A stretch of DNA of 64,000 nucleotides. Source: Arthrobacter rhizophilus (GTDB lineage Bacteria; Actinomycetota; Actinomycetes; Actinomycetales; Micrococcaceae). Under the pieces are notes generated by a model. It was given only the letters and a program-made list of their open reading frames with translations. It made no database searches and was not told the origin of the DNA. Below, piece by piece: positions 1-5,931 of this stretch (positions are counted from its first letter, which is position 1; every line of letters begins with the position of its first letter). The position numbers were made by a program, and so were the translations under genes. The DNA lies in NCBI RefSeq assembly GCF_026241105.1, contig NZ_JAPFFT010000004.1:124001-188000 (forward strand), written 5' to 3'.

Positions 1-159
1 GGCATCGTGGGTGTGTGGAACAAAAAGCTCGTAGAGCCAGCCCTTCAGACCCCCATGGTGCTCGTGCTCGTGGTCATGATCATGGTCGTGCCCGGCGTGC
101 TCATGGTCATGGTCGTGCACGTGGTCGTCGTGATGATCAACTTGCTGGTGACTGCTCAT
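1..159 (-). CDS. Cation diffusion facilitator transporter, N-terminal part (runs off window)
   Basis: Only the first 53 codons are in the window. They encode a cytosolic N-terminus packed with His and Asp (repeated HDHD/HDHE motifs) that ends in a GWLYELFVPHTHDA-like segment. This is the typical start of a CDF-type Zn/Co/Ni exporter, where the His-rich stretch loads or buffers metal. The ATG overlaps the stop of the upstream ArsR gene by four bases (ATGA), so the pair is a translationally coupled regulator-exporter operon. No transmembrane segment is visible because the gene is cut, so the family call rests on the His-rich head and the context. Confidence 0.75.
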   Translation of the reverse strand, partial: MSSHQQVDHHDDHVHDHDHEHAGHDHDHDHEHEHHGGLKGWLYELFVPHTHDA

Positions 160-518
160 GCCGTTGCCTGTTCTGTGCGGTGGTGTGCAGGGGTGCCGCC
201 GAGGGCGTGTTCTGCTTGGAAGATGGCATCTGCCACAAGTTGTCTGGCGTGCTCGTTCTCCAGCCGGTACATGACCCTGGTTCCGTCCTGCCGCGTGGAA
301 ACCATCCTCGCCAGGCGCATTTTGGCAAGGTGCTGCGATACTGCTGCCGGGGACTTCCCCACCAGGTCCGCCAGCGCGCCGACGGCCATTTCGCCGTCGC
401 GGAGGGCCAGGATGATCCGTACCCTCGTGGCATCAGCCAGCATCGCGAACACTTCTACGGCCAACTCAACGTACTGGCTATCGACACCCAGCGAGCAGGT
501 ACTCTTATCTGCATTCAT
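156..518 (-). CDS. ArsR/SmtB-family metal-responsive repressor
   Basis: A 120-residue winged-helix protein. The recognition helix region reads LADLVGKSPAAVSQHLAKMR (about residues 49-68), followed by the wing RQDGTRVMYRL. The last helix contains a His/Asp/Glu-rich face (H90, D97, E103, H104), resembling the alpha-5 metal sites of the NmtR/CzrA type; a single Cys at position 8 is the only thiol. It most likely represses itself and the CDF exporter encoded four bases downstream, releasing DNA when Zn, Co or Ni rises. The identity of the metal is inference. The start is the first ATG; the Shine-Dalgarno sequence is weak. Confidence 0.88.
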   Translation of the reverse strand: MNADKSTCSLGVDSQYVELAVEVFAMLADATRVRIILALRDGEMAVGALADLVGKSPAAVSQHLAKMRLARMVSTRQDGTRVMYRLENEHARQLVADAIFQAEHALGGTPAHHRTEQATA

Positions 519-526
519 ACGCAGAT
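507..526. promoter_or_regulatory. Possible ArsR operator overlapping the arsR start codon
   Basis: Arms ATCTGC (507-512) and GCAGAT (521-526) form a perfect inverted repeat with an 8-base spacer that contains the ArsR start codon. An operator at this site would allow autorepression. The arms are short, so the call is tentative. Confidence 0.3.
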
Positions 527-816
527 TCTTTCACACATCGTTACTGAAGCCACATCGAAGAGCCGGGAAGCCCCTCAAGTGGTCAGGGTTCAGAGGGCTG
601 AATGAAGTTCTCAATGCATCCGCGGTGAACTCTCGATGAACCCGGGAACACTATCCACAGCGTTGTTCACATTGGGTAAAACCTCATGTGGAAAGCGTGC
701 AGGCCCGGGATTCACCTGAATCTCGCGGTTTTTCGCGCCATGTACGTGGATGTCCACATGAATTGTCCACAGCTGTGGATAAAGTTACGCACTTCTGTGG
801 AAAGAATATGGGGGTA
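519..816. other. Gene-free stretch with a cluster of DnaA-box-like 9-mers (651-804)
   Basis: No convincing gene. The right half holds six 9-mers resembling DnaA boxes: CTATCCACA (651-659), the reverse of CTTTCCACA (687-695 and 796-804), ATGTCCACA (750-758), TTGTCCACA (763-771) and the reverse of a perfect TTATCCACA (774-782). TTGTCCACA is the consensus form known from Streptomyces and Mycobacterium. The region lies upstream of the ArsR gene and downstream of tag; no dnaA or dnaN is in the window. Confidence 0.6.
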
Positions 817-1419
817 TCAGGGCCAAACTCCAGAACTGCCACGACGATGACTGTCCACGAGATGGGTATCGATGATGCCGATCGCCTCCATCAACGCGTA
901 CATTGTGGTTGGCCCGACGAAGGCGAAGCCCTTCTTACGCAGGGCCTTGGACAAAGCGATCGATTCCGGCGACTGGGTGGCGACATCGGCAAAGGTACGC
1001 GGTTCGGGCGTCGCCTCGGGTTGGAAGGACCACACGAAGTCCACCAGTCCGCCTTCGCTGCGTAGGGCGATGGTGGCTTTGGCGTTGGTGATGGCCGCGC
1101 GTATCTTGAGGCGGTTGCGCACGATCCCTGGATCCTGCATCAGCCGTTCGACATCCGCCTCGGTGAAGGCAGCCACGCTTTCCGGGTGGAAGTTCAAGAA
1201 AGCGGATCTGAACGCTTCGCGCTTGCGCAAGATAGTGGCCCAAGAGAGACCCGCTTGGAAACCCTCAAGGCTGATGCGCTCGTACATGCCCTGCTCGTCC
1301 CGCACGGGCATGCCCCACTCGTGGTCGTAGTACTCGCGCATGAGCGGGTCAGCGGATGCCCACGGCGGCCGGGCGAGGCCGTCATCGCCAATGATGGTGC
1401 CGTTCTCGGGCGGGGTCAT
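817..1419 (-). CDS. tag: DNA-3-methyladenine glycosylase I (Tag-like)
   Basis: A 200-residue HhH-type glycosylase that excises 3-methyladenine. The conserved block YYDHEWGMPVRDE (about 30-42) and FQAGLSWATILRKREAFR (about 54-71) are characteristic of Tag. The start at 1419 is chosen because GGAGGAACACCC precedes that ATG; an upstream extension has no support. The zinc ligands of the E. coli enzyme look replaced: the N-terminal Cys is Pro, the His of YHD is Tyr, and the C-terminal HxxxC reads HRRGS. It is the last gene of the alkylation-repair operon, 55 bases after alkB. Confidence 0.9.
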   Translation of the reverse strand: MTPPENGTIIGDDGLARPPWASADPLMREYYDHEWGMPVRDEQGMYERISLEGFQAGLSWATILRKREAFRSAFLNFHPESVAAFTEADVERLMQDPGIVRNRLKIRAAITNAKATIALRSEGGLVDFVWSFQPEATPEPRTFADVATQSPESIALSKALRKKGFAFVGPTTMYALMEAIGIIDTHLVDSHRRGSSGVWP

Positions 1420-1474
1420 GGGTGTTCCTCCGCAGGAAGCTGGTAGAAGTTGTTGTTGACATTGTGCCCCAGCC

Positions 1475-2170
1475 CTACGACATCCCCGTGACGCGCATGG
1501 TGATATTGATCCGCCCGCTGGGCAGTCCGCAGCCCTCGGGGGCCGTTCCGGGGAGCACCTTGGTGATGCCGTGGTACGCAAAACGCGAAGCACCGCCGAA
1601 CACGAACATATCGCCGGAGGACAGTTCGACGTCGTTGTACGGCTTGGTCCGGGTCTCAGCGTTCCCGAATCGGAAGACGCAACTGTCACCGATACTGAGT
1701 GACACAACAGGGGCCCGGGACTTCTCGTCCTTGTCCTGGTGCATTCCCATCTTGGCGGCGTCGTCGTAGAAATTCACCAGCGCGGTGTCCGGCGTATAGC
1801 CGGCGGCTTCGGCGGCATCACCGTATGCCTCGAATAGTGCTTTGCGGCCAAGCCGAACCATCCAGTCGGGAAAGTCCAGGACCCGCCGTCCGTTGACGTC
1901 GAAGGCCTCGCGTGTGTACTTGTAGGGTTGCCAGTGCCAGCCCAGGCAAACCGTCCGGACGGACATCGGGTGCCCGCCGGGAAGAACGGCGGCACGCAAG
2001 GGGACGGGACCCTGTCTCCATTCACCGAAACGGGCCGTGATCCACCTCTGCTGTTCAAGGCTCAACCAGCCCGGAACGTGCACGGCGCCCGGCGCGATCT
2101 CCCGCGGACCGGCGTCGGGCGCGTCCGGCAACTCAAGCGGAAACAGCGGTTCCGTCCACCCGGAGCTCAT
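1475..2170 (-). CDS. alkB: Alpha-ketoglutarate-dependent dioxygenase AlkB
   Basis: A 231-residue Fe(II)/2-oxoglutarate dioxygenase that oxidatively removes methyl groups such as 1-methyladenine and 3-methylcytosine from DNA. The iron ligands H144 and D146 lie in MHQDKDE and the distal His is H200 (YHGITK). The 2-oxoglutarate-binding arginines lie in RINITMR (R220, R226). The NFYDDAAKMGMHQDKDE block closely follows the E. coli AlkB pattern. Its ATG overlaps the stop of the upstream methyltransferase gene by four bases, so translation is coupled within the repair operon. Confidence 0.95.
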   Translation of the reverse strand: MSSGWTEPLFPLELPDAPDAGPREIAPGAVHVPGWLSLEQQRWITARFGEWRQGPVPLRAAVLPGGHPMSVRTVCLGWHWQPYKYTREAFDVNGRRVLDFPDWMVRLGRKALFEAYGDAAEAAGYTPDTALVNFYDDAAKMGMHQDKDEKSRAPVVSLSIGDSCVFRFGNAETRTKPYNDVELSSGDMFVFGGASRFAYHGITKVLPGTAPEGCGLPSGRINITMRVTGMS

Positions 2171-2787
2171 GCTGCCTCAAGGGCCAACAAGGTGCGCTTG
2201 GCCTCCGTGCCGCCGAGGTAGTTGCCAAACGATCCATCGGATTTCACCACCCGGTGGCAAGGAACGATCACCGGCAGCGGGTTGGTGGCGCAGGCAGTAC
2301 CGACGGCGCGCACGGCGCGCGGGCTTCCGGCCGCCAGGGCCACCTGAGCGTAGCTTTCCGTGTGCCCGTAGGCGATGTGCGGCAAATGCTCCAGAACGCT
2401 GAGCCGGAATCCACGCGAAAGGCTGAAATCCAGGGGGAGGTCAAAATTGTGGCGCATCCCGGCGAAGTATTCATCCAGTTCGCGGGCAGCCGGATCCAGG
2501 CGGCCAGCTGAGAAGAGGATTCGCGGACTGAGTTTTTCAGCAAGTAGTTGCAACACGGCGTCGTGGTCTTCCACTTCAAAGGCAACGCGCACCATGCCAC
2601 GCTCCGTTGCCGCCAGCAGCAGTTTGCCGATCGGGGAATCCACGGTGCGGTAGGCGATATCGAGGGTGTGTTGTTCCGCGGCCGCCGCCGCGAGACGGTC
2701 GTGGAGTCGCTGGAGGACGGCTGGTTCCACGGAATCGAAGGGTGCGAGGAGCTCGGAGACGTCCGGTTCGTTGTGGTCGATGGTCAT
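2167..2787 (-). CDS. ogt: Methylated-DNA-[protein]-cysteine S-methyltransferase with N-terminal extension
   Basis: A 206-residue suicide methyltransferase that takes O6-methylguanine methyl groups onto C177 in the motif PCHRVV. The usual N-terminal ribonuclease-like domain begins around residue 43 (TLDIAYRTVDSPIGKLLL). Ahead of it lies an extra, largely helical segment (MTIDHNEPDV... to ...RLAAAAAEQ) that the second copy in this operon lacks. The gene starts with an ATGA overlap on the ECF sigma factor stop, which is where anti-sigma factors are normally encoded. Whether the extension binds the sigma factor is speculation. It is followed by alkB, again with an ATGA overlap. Confidence 0.93.
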   Translation of the reverse strand: MTIDHNEPDVSELLAPFDSVEPAVLQRLHDRLAAAAAEQHTLDIAYRTVDSPIGKLLLAATERGMVRVAFEVEDHDAVLQLLAEKLSPRILFSAGRLDPAARELDEYFAGMRHNFDLPLDFSLSRGFRLSVLEHLPHIAYGHTESYAQVALAAGSPRAVRAVGTACATNPLPVIVPCHRVVKSDGSFGNYLGGTEAKRTLLALEAA

Positions 2788-3290
2788 GGGGTCTCTTCTT
2801 TCACGTAGCTCACGGAGCCATCGACGAGGATGGTGCGAAGCGCCTTGACGCCGTCGGCCCCCGCTCGACGTGCGGCGTCGGGGGTTCCGCCGAGAAGCAC
2901 GGCGACGTCCTTGTAAGGAAGCCCGGCGAGGTAGTGGTAGGCCACCGCTTGGCGCTGTTTCGGTGGAAGCTGCCCGACGGCGTCGAGCACTTCCGCATGG
3001 CCGTCGCCGGGGATGCCCAGCCCGGAATGGCTCACAGGCAGCACGTCTACGGGAACTGGCTGGCGATTCCGCGTTCGGACGATGTCGATGGACTTGCGGT
3101 GCGCGATGGTGACGAGCCAGGCCTGGACGTTGGCGCCTGCAGGAAGCTCAGGATAGGCCCTCAAGGCGGAGAGGAACGTCTCGGACCAGCCGTCTTCCGC
3201 GTCGTGGGGGCCAAGAACCGCACGGCATACACGGAGCACCGTGGGTCCGTGCTCCCGGACGATCAGCTCGAACGGCTTCTTGGGCTCCAT
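2784..3290 (-). CDS. ECF-type RNA polymerase sigma factor of the alkylation-repair operon
   Basis: A 168-residue sigma-70 family protein with region 2 (about 10-75, including AEDGWSETFLSALRAYP) and region 4 (about 105-160, LPPKQRQAVAYHYLAGLPYKDVAVLLG). The start at 3290 shares one base with the stop of the upstream ogt gene (TGATG), so longer N-terminal versions would only read back through that gene. No separate anti-sigma gene is nearby; both neighbours are O6-methylguanine methyltransferases. I infer that it controls the repair operon as a substitute for an Ada-type adaptive response. Confidence 0.88.
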   Translation of the reverse strand: MEPKKPFELIVREHGPTVLRVCRAVLGPHDAEDGWSETFLSALRAYPELPAGANVQAWLVTIAHRKSIDIVRTRNRQPVPVDVLPVSHSGLGIPGDGHAEVLDAVGQLPPKQRQAVAYHYLAGLPYKDVAVLLGGTPDAARRAGADGVKALRTILVDGSVSYVKEETP

Positions 3291-3799
3291 CAGAAGAGCT
3301 TGCTTTCCTTCGCCGCCGCTGGTTCCTCGAGTTCCAGGAGGAACCGTTTGTTGTCGAGTCCGCCGGCGTATCCGGTGAGCCTCCCGTCGTGCCCTACTAC
3401 CCGATGGCACGGAATGACGATGCTGAGCGGATTGCGGCCAACCGCCGAACCGACTGCCTGGGAAAGGTTGCGATCACCAAGTTCGGTGGCCAGTTCCCCG
3501 TAGCTAACGGTTTCCCCATACGGAATTTGTTCGAGCCTGGCCCAGACCCGCTCCTGGAAGGGATTCCCGGAAGCCCTAGATGGGACGTCGAACACCGTCC
3601 GTTCGCCGGCCAGGTATTCGCCTAGCTCAGCGGCGGTTTGCTGGAACAGGGGGTCGTTGGCCGGGGCGGCTTGACCGAAGAATTCCGGAGGCGGCATATG
3701 CCAGTGACCCTCGAAGAATATGCCCGTCAACAGCCCGCCACGGGCAGTCAGCGTGAGCTGGCCCAGTGCGGAATCAATGGTGGTGTGCCTGGTGGTCAT
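3290..3799 (-). CDS. ogt: Methylated-DNA-[protein]-cysteine S-methyltransferase, compact copy
   Basis: A 169-residue MGMT starting directly with the core fold (TTIDSALGQLTLTARGG). It has FQERVWARLEQIPYGETVSYGELA (about 81-104), the DNA-binding helix, and acceptor C131 in IPCHRVVG. It is the first gene of the five-gene alkylation-repair operon. It is only moderately similar to the second copy at 2167-2787, so the pair is not a recent tandem duplication. Its ATG is preceded by a CGTCTA box six bases upstream, which could mean a leaderless transcript. Confidence 0.93.
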   Translation of the reverse strand: MTTRHTTIDSALGQLTLTARGGLLTGIFFEGHWHMPPPEFFGQAAPANDPLFQQTAAELGEYLAGERTVFDVPSRASGNPFQERVWARLEQIPYGETVSYGELATELGDRNLSQAVGSAVGRNPLSIVIPCHRVVGHDGRLTGYAGGLDNKRFLLELEEPAAAKESKLF

Positions 3800-3841
3800 G
3801 TCTAGTAGACGGTGCAGGCGGCTGAAATGTGAGGTCGCCGC
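3800..3841 (-). promoter_or_regulatory. Gap upstream of the alkylation-repair operon, possible ECF promoter
   Basis: On the minus strand the sequence CGTCTA lies at -12 to -7 relative to the ogt ATG at 3799. CGTC is a common -10 element of ECF promoters and the spacing would give a leaderless message. There is no standard GGAAC -35 motif, so support is weak. The operon could also be read through from crgA, 42 bases upstream. Confidence 0.25.
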
Positions 3842-4093
3842 TTAAGAGCGCCAACGCGTGGTCATGAGGAAGCCGACAATCGCGATGCCGAAGCCTGCCA
3901 CGATGTTCCAGGACTCCCACGCCGGCACGGGAAGTTGGCCACCGGTGATGTAGAAAGTGATGATCCACAGCAAGCCAATGATCATGAGGCCGAACATGAC
4001 TGGCTTGTACCAGACGGGGTTCGGCTTGTACTGCTGCGTGGTAGCCGCCTCGGCGGGGCGGGCGGCCCTCTTGCGGGGCTTGGACTCGGGCAC
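3842..4093 (-). CDS. crgA: Cell division protein CrgA
   Basis: An 83-residue membrane protein: a basic, Pro/Ala-rich cytosolic head (PESKPRKRAARPAE), YKPNPVWYKP, then two transmembrane helices (about 33-51 and 62-78) separated by GGQLPVPAWESWN. CrgA recruits and stabilises the actinobacterial divisome by contacting FtsZ, FtsI and FtsQ. The GTG at 4093 is chosen because an AGGAGG Shine-Dalgarno sequence sits four bases ahead of it; the frame continues upstream without an initiator of similar quality. In many actinobacteria crgA lies close to the pknAB cluster, as here. Confidence 0.93.
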   Translation of the reverse strand: MPESKPRKRAARPAEAATTQQYKPNPVWYKPVMFGLMIIGLLWIITFYITGGQLPVPAWESWNIVAGFGIAIVGFLMTTRWRS

Positions 4094-4270
4094 GGATCCT
4101 CCTGGGCCGGGTGAATGAATGGCCACGCGCCAGCTTGATATCCTGCAGGAAGGAAGATTCCAGCGGTCAACGTGCACGCGGCAATTCCGGGTTCGTACTA
4201 GCAGTCAAGTCTAGCCGGATTTCGGAGGCCGCTCGTCGTCGGGCGTCCGTGCCTGTGAAGAGGAGATCCA

Positions 4271-5119
4271 GTGGCGCAGCAGCAGACGCAGCAGGCCGCT
4301 GCCGTGGCCGACGACGGCACAGGGAGCGGCGTCGAAGGTTCCCGGCGGCCCAGCTCGAGAAAACGCAAGGGACGGCCGAGCACCGGTGACGTTGTGCGCA
4401 AGGTGGTCCAGATCATCGGCGAACTCCTCCTCACCGCAGGAGTCATCCTGTTGCTCTTCGTGGCGTGGGAGCTGTGGTGGACCAACGTCGAAGCCGACGC
4501 GAAGCAAAGCCAGGCCATCCAGGGATTCGCCAAGGACTTTGCGGGACCGGTGGCACCGGTTGCCCCCGCTGACCCTGCCAAAGCGCCGAACTACGGGAAA
4601 CCCGTCGTTGCGCAGGAACCCGAGCACGGCGGAATGATCGGCATCATGTACATTCCCCGATTCGGCCCTGATTATTCGCGGCCCATCATCGAGGGAACCG
4701 GCTCCGACATCCTGGACACCCTGGGCCTGGGCCACTACGGGACCACCAGCATGCCCGGGGCGCCCGGCAACTTCGCAGTCGCCGGTCACCGCCAGACCCA
4801 TGGCGCTGTCCTGGACAACATCCATCTCCTGGTACCAGGCGACAAAATCTATGTGCAAACCAAAGACGGCTACTACACATACGTTTTCCGCAACAACCAG
4901 ATCGTGCTGCCCTCGCGGACGGACGTCCTCCTCCCGGTCCCCACAAAGCCTGGTGCGACGCCTACCGAAAGCTACTTGACCATGACCAGCTGCAATCCGC
5001 GCTTCGGTGCGGAAGAACGAATCATCGCGTACTCCGTCCTGGAAAGTTGGCAACCCGCATCCGCCGGCCCACCCCTGGATATTGCCAAGCAAGTCGCGCA
5101 GACGCGCGGAAAGGGCTAA
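4271..5119 (+). CDS. srtE: Class E sortase
   Basis: A 282-residue membrane-anchored transpeptidase. A disordered, charged cytosolic head (1-42) leads into one transmembrane helix (about 46-68), a linker and the sortase barrel (about 115-265). The catalytic residues are H173 (AVAGHRQTHG), C241 (TMTSCNPR) and an Arg just downstream (R244 or R250). Class E enzymes anchor LAxTG-type proteins to peptidoglycan or process aerial/pilus substrates; no substrate gene is adjacent. The start is the GTG preceded by GAAGAGGAGATCCA. It sits at the head of a short operon with a small membrane protein and pabA. Confidence 0.92.
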   Translation: MAQQQTQQAAAVADDGTGSGVEGSRRPSSRKRKGRPSTGDVVRKVVQIIGELLLTAGVILLLFVAWELWWTNVEADAKQSQAIQGFAKDFAGPVAPVAPADPAKAPNYGKPVVAQEPEHGGMIGIMYIPRFGPDYSRPIIEGTGSDILDTLGLGHYGTTSMPGAPGNFAVAGHRQTHGAVLDNIHLLVPGDKIYVQTKDGYYTYVFRNNQIVLPSRTDVLLPVPTKPGATPTESYLTMTSCNPRFGAEERIIAYSVLESWQPASAGPPLDIAKQVAQTRGKG

Positions 5120-5122
5120 GCC

Positions 5123-5293
5123 ATGTACGGATGGATTTTCCGCCACCTTCCGGGACCCCTTTGGGTTCGTATCCTGACATCAATGGCCCTCGCTGCATGC
5201 GCGCTTGTCCTGATGGTCCAGTTCCTCTTCCCCTGGATGTCACACTTCACTACCTTCACCGACTCAACGATTGGTTCAGCACAGCAGCCATGA
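5123..5293 (+). CDS. Small single-pass membrane protein between srtE and pabA
   Basis: A 56-residue ORF: MYGWIFRHLPGPLWVR, then one hydrophobic helix (about residues 17-38, ILTSMALAACALVLMVQFLF) and a short Ser/Thr-rich tail. It starts three bases after the sortase stop and overlaps the pabA start by four bases (ATGA), so the gene organisation itself is strong evidence that it is translated. A small membrane protein in this position is common in actinobacteria, but I know of no assigned function. A role linked to the sortase or to envelope biogenesis is only suggested by position. Confidence 0.8.
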   Translation: MYGWIFRHLPGPLWVRILTSMALAACALVLMVQFLFPWMSHFTTFTDSTIGSAQQP

Positions 5294-5931
5294 GCACAAC
5301 AAAAATCCTCGTCGTAGACAACTACGACAGCTTCGTCTACACCCTCGTCGGCTACTTGCAGGAACTCGGCGCGGAAACCACAGTGGTCCGCAATGATGAC
5401 GTCACCCTCGCCGAGGCGATCGAGCTTGCCGACGCACGGGACGGCGTGCTGATCTCCCCCGGTCCCGGCACCCCTGCCGAGGCCGGCGTCTGCATCGAGT
5501 TGATCAAGTGGTGCGGCGACAACAACAAGCCGATGTTCGGCGTCTGCCTTGGCCACCAAGCGCTGGCGGAGGCGTACGGCGGAATCGTCACACATGCACC
5601 GGAGCTAATGCACGGCAAGACCTCACCGGTGCATCACGGGGGCAAGAGCGTTTTCGCCGGGCTGCCATCGCCGGTGACGGCCACGCGCTACCACTCCCTG
5701 GCAGCTGTGCGGGAGAGCATCCCGGACGTTCTGGAAATCACCGCTGAAACCGCCAGCGGGGTTGTCATGGGTCTGCAGCACCGCACGGCACCGCTGTGTG
5801 GTGTGCAGTTCCACCCGGAATCGGTGCTCACCGAAGGTGGCTACCTCATGCTCGGCAACTGGCTCGAATCGCTCGGGATGCCCGGTGCGGCCGCTCGTGC
5901 GGCCACCCTCAGTCCCCTGATCCAGCGCTAA
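5290..5931 (+). CDS. pabA: Aminodeoxychorismate/anthranilate synthase component II (glutamine amidotransferase)
   Basis: A 213-residue class I glutamine amidotransferase supplying ammonia to a chorismate-using partner for folate (PabA) or tryptophan (TrpG) synthesis. The nucleophile C86 is in MFGVCLGHQALAE, and H175 and E177 in VQFHPESV complete the triad. The oxyanion-loop motif SPGPGTP is at about 56-62. The component I gene is not adjacent, so PabA and TrpG cannot be separated; in many actinobacteria this copy next to pknB is called PabA. Its 3' end overlaps the convergent pknB gene by four bases. Confidence 0.9.
   Translation: MSTTKILVVDNYDSFVYTLVGYLQELGAETTVVRNDDVTLAEAIELADARDGVLISPGPGTPAEAGVCIELIKWCGDNNKPMFGVCLGHQALAEAYGGIVTHAPELMHGKTSPVHHGGKSVFAGLPSPVTATRYHSLAAVRESIPDVLEITAETASGVVMGLQHRTAPLCGVQFHPESVLTEGGYLMLGNWLESLGMPGAAARAATLSPLIQR

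Noticed and set aside
7..639. Two long overlapping plus-strand ORFs rich in Met/Val and Arg
   Set aside because: They are the complement of the His-rich CDF head and the ArsR gene; repeats of CAT/GTC on the other strand create the open frame.
651..804. Reading the DnaA-box cluster as oriC itself
   Set aside because: No dnaA, dnaN, rnpA-rpmH or gyr genes and no AT-rich unwinding stretch are present, so I only claim a cluster of boxes.
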